Positions 1 to 6,287 of a stretch of 10,284 nucleotides of DNA are shown one piece after another (the stretch's first letter is position 1; each line of letters starts with the position of its first letter). The stretch is from Nitrososphaerota archaeon (GTDB taxonomy: Archaea; Thermoproteota; Nitrososphaeria; Nitrososphaerales; UBA57). The translations under genes and the position numbers were made by a program. The notes beneath the pieces are model-generated. The model saw only the letters and a program-made list of their open reading frames with translations, did not search any database and was not told the origin of the DNA. Location: contig JACPBJ010000096.1 in assembly GCA_016180375.1 (NCBI GenBank), forward strand, positions 1 to 10,284, given 5' to 3'.

Positions 1-1157
1 TGTCAAGTGTCAGGTATCAGGATGATGCAGCTGTTGGAAGTCAGAGTACAGTTGGATTTGCGAGAGCCAAAGCGACAGCTAACGTCGTAATAGGATCAAC
101 AACTGGAACAGTGACAACATCACCAGCGACTGAGGTAGGACCGTTCAGCACTATCGTGATTACCGTAGTGGATGCTGACCTAGCGTTCAACAAGACAAGA
201 GTAGTGCTTGACAAGATAACCAGCGAGCTTACCTCAGATGAAGTGAACAGCATAGTCGCAGTGAAGGCAAACCGCACCACAGGAACCTACACATTCAATG
301 TGACCATAGCGTTCTCTACGTCCCCCGTCACGACAGACCAAATACTGCAAGTGAACTCCACCGACAGAATACACGTGTTCTACACGGACCGTCTTAACAA
401 TGCTGGAAGTGTCGAGATCATAGAGAAAATAATAAGGGTGACTACCGGCGATGGAACGATCACTGTAGACAAGGCCAACTACTTGGTCGGTGAATTCATC
501 ACCATAACCATTGTAGATACAGACGCCAACAGGGACAGCACGCTCAGGGAATTCGTGAGGCCAGTAGTAACAACAGACAGCTGGACAGTAGGTAGCAATA
601 TCACTCTGCAGGAAACAGCGGCAGACAGCGGAATCTTCGTAGGGCAGGTGCAGATTACAGATACATTCCCAGGTGCAGGTCAGGTGCTGGGTAAGATAGG
701 TGACTCGATAAGTGTCAGGTACATCGACTTGCTCGGAGCTGATCGCCAGCGGAAAATCATCACTGTCTCTCCTGCTAGGATCGGTACTTCCGTCCCGAAG
801 ACACAACAAGTGCCCGCAGACGTACCAGCCACCGTGGACGCGAATGGCAATCTACTGACAACAATCAGAGCAGGAGACTTGGTGGCAGTAAGGGCGAAAA
901 TCACTAACAACGATACTGTGTCGCATACACTCACATACTTCGTGCAGGTCAAGGACGCCAACGGAGTCGTCGTGAACCTAGCATTCATACAGGACATCAC
1001 ACTGGGAGTGGGCACAAGCACATCTCCAGCACTCATTTGGATACCAAGCAGAGCAGGAACCTACACTGTAGAAGTCTTCGTCTGGGAGAGTATAGCTAAT
1101 CCGATAGCACTCTCGCCGGCGCAGAAGATCACAGTTCAATATTGCTTGCATCAATGA
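1..1157 (+). CDS. S-layer-like secreted surface protein, C-terminal part (5' end outside window)
   Basis: The frame is open from the first complete codon at base 3, so the gene starts upstream of the window; about 384 residues are visible. The protein is made of repeated beta-rich modules. VVDADLAFNKTR (codons from about 153) and IVDTDANRDS (from about 501) are equivalent points about 116 residues apart. Each module ends in a strand of the type SVRYQD (from base 6), HVFYTD (369-386) or SVRYID (711-728). ETAADSGIFVGQ between them is also typical of archaeal S-layer repeats. The last domain (from about base 840) ends in TYTVEVFVWESIANPIALSP, an arrangement I associate with the C-terminus of thaumarchaeal S-layer-type proteins. 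Six N-x-S/T sequons (NKT, NRT, NVT, NST, NIT, NDT) offer N-glycosylation sites. No C-terminal membrane helix is visible, so anchoring probably depends on a partner; the overlapping downstream gene is the obvious candidate. The last residues (YCLHQ) look unlike the family and may mark a rearranged end. Lattice function is inferred from architecture. Confidence 0.8.
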   Translation, partial: SSVRYQDDAAVGSQSTVGFARAKATANVVIGSTTGTVTTSPATEVGPFSTIVITVVDADLAFNKTRVVLDKITSELTSDEVNSIVAVKANRTTGTYTFNVTIAFSTSPVTTDQILQVNSTDRIHVFYTDRLNNAGSVEIIEKIIRVTTGDGTITVDKANYLVGEFITITIVDTDANRDSTLREFVRPVVTTDSWTVGSNITLQETAADSGIFVGQVQITDTFPGAGQVLGKIGDSISVRYIDLLGADRQRKIITVSPARIGTSVPKTQQVPADVPATVDANGNLLTTIRAGDLVAVRAKITNNDTVSHTLTYFVQVKDANGVVVNLAFIQDITLGVGTSTSPALIWIPSRAGTYTVEVFVWESIANPIALSPAQKITVQYCLHQ

Positions 1158-2302
1158 TACTGGCAGCGTCGCCGCTAGCGATGGCACAGGCAGTCACTGC
1201 TACAACAAACAAGACAAACTATGTTCCAAATGATAAGCTGATAGTAACAGGAACAGGCCCAGCGAACGACGACGTTACAGTACTAGTTACTAGCCCAAGG
1301 GGTAATCCTGTGGGTCAAGCTCAGGGTAAGGTAGGTTCAGACAACAGGTATAATATTGAAGTGTTCACATGGCCGCCAACAAACAGCACGACGTTCCCGT
1401 TTGGAGCCTATTCCATCAAAGTCACAGCCGCAGCTGCAGGTTCGTCTACAACAGTTTCAGTTAACTTCCTCGCTAGTACAGTAACGACACCTCCTCCGAC
1501 TCCAACACCAGCTGCGGGCAGAGGATTCTGGATATCAGTCCACTCAGAGGGAACTTACTTCGCAGGCGACACAGTACTAGTTGATGTCATGTTCACCAAC
1601 AATGGCGCTTTGGCCGATCCAACTGCGATAACAATTGCACATGTCCACAGAAGCGACAACGTAGTTGACCAGCTGCTTGGTGCCCAGCAAAGAGTTCACG
1701 CAGGTTGGTACTACTTCCCCTATACAATACCGAATAACGCTCCACCTGGCACATATGGAGTACACATAGCTGCTACGCTAGGAACGGCGATCATGAACGA
1801 GGCAGCCACGTTCAGAGTTGAATCGAATGCTAGGAATGTAGCAACAGTTGGCGGCGCCGTTGCCAATCTCAACACTGCCGTTGCCAGTCTCAACACCGCC
1901 GTAACCGCACTGAGTCAGACAGTAGCCGGACTGACATTAACAGCTCTGGACACCAGATTAACAGCTCTGGACACCAAGGTAACCGCGCTTGATTCCAAGA
2001 TAAATGCTCTACAGGGAGCAATCGGTCAGCAAATAACTGGTGCTCAGCAGGCAATCAATACCAATACAAACAATGTCCAGACAGCACTAACAACTGCAGT
2101 ACAGGGAGCTCAGAGCTCAATCACAAGCGCAGTGAATCAGCAGCTCGGAGGAGTCAGTAGCAAGATCGACGCCATGCAGGCCGATACCAGAAGCGCAGCA
2201 GCAGGCACAGCACAGTCATCCACATTCGTGCTAGTAATAGCAGGGCTAGCGGCGCTAATAGTAGTGCTCCAAATAGCCATACTCGTGAGAAAGCGCGCCT
2301 AA
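1142..2302 (+). CDS. Membrane-anchored coiled-coil stalk protein, probable S-layer anchor (SlaB-like architecture)
   Basis: From the TTG at 1142 this is 386 residues. Residues 1-17 form a short hydrophobic signal ending in the signal-peptidase-like site AMAQA, with cleavage expected after A17. Then come a beta-sandwich-like domain (18-112; sequons N23-K-T and N81-S-T), a Thr/Pro linker (113-125), a second beta domain (about 128-228), a long heptad coiled coil (about 232-350), one membrane helix (361-382) and a basic tail RKRA. N-terminal beta domains, coiled coil and C-terminal helix match the plan of Sulfolobales SlaB, the stalk that holds the S-layer lattice above the membrane; sequence homology was not tested. 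The gene overlaps the S-layer-like gene. The alternative ATG at 1154 overlaps that gene's TGA as ATGA and would leave only 13 residues of signal. With either start the signal lacks the usual positive N-region, so the true start or an upstream deletion is unsettled. A terminator follows directly. Confidence 0.75.
   Translation: MLASMILAASPLAMAQAVTATTNKTNYVPNDKLIVTGTGPANDDVTVLVTSPRGNPVGQAQGKVGSDNRYNIEVFTWPPTNSTTFPFGAYSIKVTAAAAGSSTTVSVNFLASTVTTPPPTPTPAAGRGFWISVHSEGTYFAGDTVLVDVMFTNNGALADPTAITIAHVHRSDNVVDQLLGAQQRVHAGWYYFPYTIPNNAPPGTYGVHIAATLGTAIMNEAATFRVESNARNVATVGGAVANLNTAVASLNTAVTALSQTVAGLTLTALDTRLTALDTKVTALDSKINALQGAIGQQITGAQQAINTNTNNVQTALTTAVQGAQSSITSAVNQQLGGVSSKIDAMQADTRSAAAGTAQSSTFVLVIAGLAALIVVLQIAILVRKRA
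1856..2019 (+). repeat. 21-bp (one-heptad) tandem repeats encoding the coiled coil
   Basis: The coiled-coil coding DNA contains near-perfect 21-bp tandem copies. One pair is 1856-1876 / 1877-1897 (gccgttgccaatctcaacac and a variant). A second is 1936-1956 / 1957-1977 (attaacagctctggacacca in both), with a more diverged copy following. Each unit encodes exactly one heptad (VANLNTA/VASLNTA; LTALDTR/LTALDTK), so the coiled coil seems to have grown by duplication of single heptads. Confidence 0.8.
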
Positions 2303-2329
2303 AAGCGCCTTTCCCTTCTTCCCTTTTTG
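2290..2329 (+). terminator. Terminator after the stalk gene
   Basis: AAAGCGC (2290-2296) can pair with GCGCCTTT (2305-2312) with one bulged base. A pyrimidine tract follows with T-runs, including TTTTT at 2324-2328. The site lies at the stop codon of the stalk gene and precedes a promoter-like region, so it probably ends the S-layer transcript. Archaeal termination depends mainly on the T-tract. Confidence 0.55.
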
Positions 2330-2508
2330 TACCTCTGATCAGTGATAATCTTAGATTCTGTTCTTTTGACATCTTGAGGTAGATGACAGTGGAGGCAGCT
2401 CATCAGCCTGCTGTTTGCTGTTTATTGGCATTTTTGAACATGGAGCGTCAGTCATTACTTTTTCTGAATTGAGAGTACGCTGAGAAACTATAACTGCACG
2501 CGGTAGGT

Positions 2509-2517
2509 GTTAAATAG
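2509..2517 (+). promoter_or_regulatory. TATA-box-like element for the flippase gene
   Basis: GTTAAATAGG is centred about 28 bases before the GTG at 2541, the spacing expected for an archaeal TATA box driving a leaderless transcript. No Shine-Dalgarno sequence precedes the GTG. The string aaataggattc recurs at the same distance before the epimerase gene at 6288. The 2303-2540 gap otherwise shows no convincing gene. Confidence 0.5.
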
Positions 2518-2540
2518 GATTCATCTGCCGTGTTTCTGGA

Positions 2541-4052
2541 GTGCCAGACGAGAAAAAACCTGAGGACAAAGGGCTAAGAATTGCTCATGCGGGGTTTATA
2601 CAGTTCTTTGCTCAGCTGGTCACCCTAGCAACGGGTCTTCTTTTCGTCACTCTAGTCACCCGAAATCTAAGCGTTTCTGACTTTGGTCTATGGCAGATTT
2701 TGGGAAGTGCGACAGGTTTGGCAATGCTTCCGTCTATTGTTGTAACCTTTTGGAGTCTTAGGGGCGCGGCCCGGAGGGAGGATGTTGGAAAGAGTTCAAT
2801 CGCGGCCGCTGTGATGACACTCCCTTTGGCCTTTGGCATCTTCCTAGCTGTCTCTACGGGCGTCGGCACTAGAGTGGACATAGTGACTGTTATTGTCATT
2901 GCAGGACTTCTTCAACTTCCTTTTATGACATTATTTGAGGGCTTGAAGCCTACGGTGCAGGCTACGAGACCGACAGTGATGGGTTACGCAAGTTTACCCT
3001 TCGAGCTTGCCAAAGTGGCAGTAGCGTACTATCTCGTCGTAGGACTTAAGATCGGACTTCAGGGCGCAATACTTTCCCTTGTAGCCGCCTATGCAGTACA
3101 AAACTTGGTGATCTTTTACGGAGTAAGGGACAAGGTTCATGGGAAGATCGACTTCAGAAAGATAGTAGGCTGGGTGAAGGCTTCGTGGGTCCCGCTTCTT
3201 GATAGGGGAGTTGCAAGAATTTGGAGCTCCGATGCAATAGTTGTCGCTCTGGTATTGGGTACTGCAGTACCTGTGGGTCTGTTTCAAGGGGCACGGGTAT
3301 TTACAGCGATAATAATGTACAGCGAAATATTCCTTAGAGTTCTCTATCCAAAGCTGATAAGGGATAGACTCGGATCTGACGTGGCGGTAGCCTTCCGCCT
3401 ACAGACGCTCTTAGAGATTCCGATGGTCGTGGGCGCCTTTGTCCTAGCTGAAAATCTACTCTCCGTACTCGGTCCCAGTTACGTCGGTTCAGCGACTGTT
3501 TTGAGACTCTTGGCTATCGGAGCCCTTGTTGAAAGCACGGAACATGTAACGTATTTTGTGCTTTACGGCGCTGAGACGTCAGATTCAAAGAACGAAGGTC
3601 TCTCTTTCACGAATTTGAGAAAAAGTTGGCTTGTGAAGCTTCCTCTCTTAGATCTTACAAAATCGGTAGTATATGTGTCCATCCTGGCCTTCTCCCTTTA
3701 CTTTTTGGCTTCGCCCTCCTCTCCAGAGACCGCAGTGCTCGTGTGGGGTGTAGCATATCTGGGCATCGTAACGCCCTATACCATATTGAAGGCATTCCTC
3801 GCGAGGAAATTCTTTCCCCACACCCTTCCAGTAAGAGAAATCCTGACATACATTTTCGCCGGCATTGTAATGGGTTTTTTCCTGTTATTCCTACGGCCTA
3901 CTTCGACAGTTACCAATGTCAGCGCCATTTCAGCCATCCTTCGGCTTGGATATTTGGTAGGACTTGGTGCTCTGGTATACTTCGGTATAGTCTTCGCATT
4001 GGACAAACACTTTAGGACGATGGTTCGACAGTTATACATGAAAGTGATGTGA
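2541..4052 (+). CDS. Polysaccharide/oligosaccharide flippase, Wzx-like (MOP superfamily)
   Basis: This is a 503-residue polytopic membrane protein with a soluble charged N-terminus (MPDEKKPEDKGLR) followed by many hydrophobic segments, consistent with the 12-14 helices of Wzx/RfbX-type flippases. The N-terminal stretch, with VTLATGLLFVTLVTRNLSVSDFGLWQ at about residues 31-56, is the signature first-helix region of polysaccharide transporters: a hydrophobic helix, then T-R-N/x-L-S-x-x-D-F-G. The length fits the family. The expected role is to flip lipid-linked glycan from the inner to the outer face of the membrane. The neighbours are glycosyltransferase, methyltransferase and sugar-modifying genes, which agrees. 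The GTG start is supported by a TATA-like box about 29 bases upstream (leaderless). The stop codon TGA is followed at once, in the same frame, by the TTG start of the next gene. The exact substrate cannot be read from sequence. Confidence 0.85.
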   Translation: MPDEKKPEDKGLRIAHAGFIQFFAQLVTLATGLLFVTLVTRNLSVSDFGLWQILGSATGLAMLPSIVVTFWSLRGAARREDVGKSSIAAAVMTLPLAFGIFLAVSTGVGTRVDIVTVIVIAGLLQLPFMTLFEGLKPTVQATRPTVMGYASLPFELAKVAVAYYLVVGLKIGLQGAILSLVAAYAVQNLVIFYGVRDKVHGKIDFRKIVGWVKASWVPLLDRGVARIWSSDAIVVALVLGTAVPVGLFQGARVFTAIIMYSEIFLRVLYPKLIRDRLGSDVAVAFRLQTLLEIPMVVGAFVLAENLLSVLGPSYVGSATVLRLLAIGALVESTEHVTYFVLYGAETSDSKNEGLSFTNLRKSWLVKLPLLDLTKSVVYVSILAFSLYFLASPSSPETAVLVWGVAYLGIVTPYTILKAFLARKFFPHTLPVREILTYIFAGIVMGFFLLFLRPTSTVTNVSAISAILRLGYLVGLGALVYFGIVFALDKHFRTMVRQLYMKVM

Positions 4053-4748
4053 TTGTTCGGCATCTACAAACGAATTCAATCAGTATTTAGTCCTTTAGCC
4101 GGTCCTATCTTACGGCCCAGATACCGACTTCCTGTGAGGCTCTTTGAATTGAGACTGGCGTCTAGGCTCGGAAACCCTGTCAATGAAAGAATTATAGAGT
4201 ATCCGTGGGCCATTGAGCACCTGAAAAACCAGAAAGACAAGAGGGTTCTTGATGTAGGATGTGGCATGCAGGGACTACTAACTTCCTACCTGCTTTCCAA
4301 GGGATATGACGTATATGGCCTTGACATCGTGCGGTGCCGCGCCCTTCCTCTTCAGAGATTCTTTCTACAGGACGCCAGAAACACAGACCTTCCGAATTCA
4401 TCCTTCGATACAATCATTCTTCTTTCAGTTCTCGAACACATAGGTACCGATGAAGAAAAAGATGATATCAAAACTATGCAGGAGCTCCGTAGAATATTGA
4501 AGGAGGGGGGTCAGATACTTTTCACTACACCCTTTGCTGAAGAGTATTCAAACCGTGGGCAGCGGCTCTTTAGTTCGGAAAAGCTCTCAAACATTACCGG
4601 CGGGTTCAAGATACTAGAAGAACGCTACTTTGTTCAGCGGGGAGCTAAATGGGCGAAAACAACACTAGATCAAGCAAGAGAAGCCACTCATGGATACAAA
4701 GGAGTACATTCCATAGCTATCGTAGCTATGGTACTACAGAAAAGCTAG
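4053..4748 (+). CDS. SAM-dependent class I methyltransferase
   Basis: The product is 231 residues. The Rossmann methyltransferase core is clear: SAM-binding motif I VLDVGCGMQG at residues 65-74, the acidic end of strand 2 at D91 (VYGLDIV), an A-R-N-T-D-L-P-style motif at 108-114, and SFDTIILLSVLEHIG (117-131), with the LEH typical of Methyltransf_11-type enzymes. ILKEGGQILFTTPF (148-161) is the usual post-motif helix and strand. The first 60 residues contain basic stretches and could help dock to lipid-linked substrate. The start is a TTG directly after the flippase TGA, in the same frame; AGTGAT at 4043-4048 could act as a Shine-Dalgarno sequence. Translation is probably coupled to the flippase. 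The likely role is to methylate a sugar or glycan intermediate, inferred from context. Its TAG stop shares a CTAG with the converging glycosyltransferase gene. Confidence 0.85.
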   Translation: MFGIYKRIQSVFSPLAGPILRPRYRLPVRLFELRLASRLGNPVNERIIEYPWAIEHLKNQKDKRVLDVGCGMQGLLTSYLLSKGYDVYGLDIVRCRALPLQRFFLQDARNTDLPNSSFDTIILLSVLEHIGTDEEKDDIKTMQELRRILKEGGQILFTTPFAEEYSNRGQRLFSSEKLSNITGGFKILEERYFVQRGAKWAKTTLDQAREATHGYKGVHSIAIVAMVLQKS

Positions 4749-5521
4749 TAGTTTATCCATTCAGGTTTAACTGTCTCAAGCTTGAGGGTTGATTCATCAA
4801 GTATGCTATACAACTGCTCCACAATACTGTATTCATCTTTCTTGGGTTCTTTCTTTGCTAATAGCGTTGCATACCACATCTGATTTTTGATAAATTGAGG
4901 CCAGTTTAATGCGGCATGATGCAGCACTATTATGTCCGTGTCAATTAGTCTGCCTTCAACTCCCTCTATTGGGTCTCTTCCGAAGTAGGGTGTAAGCTTT
5001 TCTATGCTGAGGACATGCTTCATAATCCGTTTTAGAAACGGTCCAGAAGGATTTGGGAACCTCAATTTCGTTGAGGCCCTCACGAGGTATGTATTCACCG
5101 CATAAGATTGGAACTTATCAGGTCTATCAACCCGATAATATCTATCTTCTTTCCAAAGCCAATATTTCTTAAACCTATACATTCCTATTCCACCGATTTG
5201 CACCATTCCGCGAATTTCAGCAGCCAATCTTGGCTCGAAAGTTTCATCCGAGTCCATGAACAGTATCCAATCCGCACCTCTGCGCAAAGCCATTCTTAGA
5301 AGTCGATTCATATCATTCCACTCGATCCTCCTTGAATTCCCTCAAACGATGTCAGCCTCCAAAACTTGCGGGGAATCGCTCACTATCTTCACGGTTTGGT
5401 CGGAAACTCGACCTCTTCCAACAACAACTATTTCGTCAACAACCGATGCAAGATTCCTTAAGCTCTTTGGTAGTATCCATTCACTATAACCACCTACTTG
5501 CATGGCACCAACAATTTTCAT
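4745..5521 (-). pseudogene. Family 2 glycosyltransferase interrupted by an in-frame TGA
   Basis: Read on the minus strand from the ATG at 5521, one frame runs to the TAG at 4745 (258 codons) and is broken only by TGA at 5344-5342 (codon 60). The first 59 residues (MKIVGAMQV...SLRNLASVVDEIVVVGRG...SDQTVKIV) match the first half of a GT2 nucleotide-binding fold. The rest carries MNRLLRMALRRGADWILFMDSDE, with the DxD metal/sugar-nucleotide motif at codons 90-92. An ATG at 5311 restarts a 188-residue piece that has the DxD but lacks the N-terminal strands, so it is unlikely to be active alone. The N-terminal part also departs from the family: the usual R-N-E after the first strand is GGY, and the usual D-D/N-G-S at the end of strand 2 is GRGR. 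Degenerate motifs plus a stop argue for a decaying gene, though a base error at the TGA is possible. A Shine-Dalgarno AAGGAGT lies 11 bases before the 5521 ATG, right at the end of the methyltransferase gene upstream. Confidence 0.7.
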
Positions 5522-5530
5522 TGTTGAAAA

Positions 5531-6136
5531 TTACTCCTTCCAGGCCACCAAGCCCCCGGCGAGCGAAGGGAACTTGAAAGTCCACGCCTCAGTGCAACTA
5601 TCGAAATATGTATGCTTCTCAGTCCTTCCTCGCCAGCCGAATCCTCTAACTTTGAATCCTAATTGCTTAAAGTCCTTCTCCGACCACGCGGATTTATGCT
5701 TGAGTGGCTCCACATAGGGATCATTAAGCTGGCTCGTATGTTGGAAGAAGGTGGTTGGAGCAGTGACAACCACCTTATCGCAAACTCTAACCAACTCTCC
5801 TAACAAATGATACCCGCCAGCCTTGGTTAGATGGGCAAGAACCCCCATACACAGGCCTATATTCGCCCACTTGTCAGTAAAACCGATTTTATCCTTTTCA
5901 AGATCCATTTTGATTATCTTTGTATAGGCGTTTCCTAATCTTCTTGCGAACTCCATTGCTTGCTCATAAATATCGAGACCTATTATCTCCATGTCAATTT
6001 GAGGATAATCCAGTCTCAAAACATATCCCCATTTCCCGTAACCCATTCCTGCGTCAATAATCCTTGCGTGGCTAACCCCATCAAGCCATCCGCTTATATG
6101 GTGCTTTACATACTGTTGCTCGATCAATTTCCACAC
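5531..6136 (-). CDS. SAM-dependent class I methyltransferase, small variant
   Basis: The product is 201 residues from a GTG start at 6136. SAM-binding motif I is IIDAGMGYGKWGYVLR (26-41), and the acidic residue after strand 2 is D55 (IIGLDIYE). The strand 4 region, ANIGLCMGVLAHLTKAGG (91-108), keeps the hydrophobic pattern but has A-H-L where relatives have I-E-H. LVRVCDKVVVTAPTTFFQ (115-132) is the typical late strand of this group, followed by KSAWSEKDFKQLGFKVRGFG (148-167), a common C-terminal W/D-F pattern in methyltransferases of surface-glycan clusters. It is the first gene of a minus-strand pair: its TAA stop lies 9 bases before the ATG of the broken glycosyltransferase, and its last codons provide that gene's Shine-Dalgarno sequence. 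The role is probably methylation of a glycan or sugar, inferred from context. No upstream in-frame start looks better than this GTG, and I see no clear Shine-Dalgarno for it. Confidence 0.75.
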   Translation of the reverse strand: MWKLIEQQYVKHHISGWLDGVSHARIIDAGMGYGKWGYVLRLDYPQIDMEIIGLDIYEQAMEFARRLGNAYTKIIKMDLEKDKIGFTDKWANIGLCMGVLAHLTKAGGYHLLGELVRVCDKVVVTAPTTFFQHTSQLNDPYVEPLKHKSAWSEKDFKQLGFKVRGFGWRGRTEKHTYFDSCTEAWTFKFPSLAGGLVAWKE

Positions 6137-6254
6137 CCGTATAGGGGGAGTCTTAAGTCGGTTTTTCGGCTACGAGTAGTTAAGTGTTCTAACCAAACAA
6201 ATGTGTTAGCATGGACAGAAAACAACAATCTTGGATAGGAACTACAATAAATGC

Positions 6255-6265
6255 ACAAATAGGAT
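6255..6265 (+). promoter_or_regulatory. TATA-box-like element for the sugar-modifying operon
   Basis: ACAAATAGG sits about 28-31 bases before the ATG at 6288, and no Shine-Dalgarno sequence precedes that ATG, so a leaderless transcript is likely. The string aaataggattc (6257-6267) is identical to that before the flippase gene (2512-2522). It lies in the 151-base divergent gap between the minus-strand methyltransferase and this operon. Confidence 0.5.
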
Positions 6266-6287
6266 TCTAGATGCGGAAACCGACTAA

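Noticed and set aside
234..809. Long open frame of 191 codons antisense to the S-layer gene
   Set aside because: The sequence is rich in Cys, Tyr and His with no domain pattern, and the plus strand encodes a clear repeat protein. It is a shadow of codon bias.
2383..2472. 29-codon frame with GAGGT a few bases before its ATG, in the gap after the stalk gene
   Set aside because: It is too short and of low-complexity composition, with no conserved feature visible. The Shine-Dalgarno-like match is easily random.
5342..5344. TGA in the glycosyltransferase as a selenocysteine or readthrough codon
   Set aside because: GT2 enzymes use no selenocysteine, no SECIS-like hairpin was recognised, and other motifs in the same gene are degraded.
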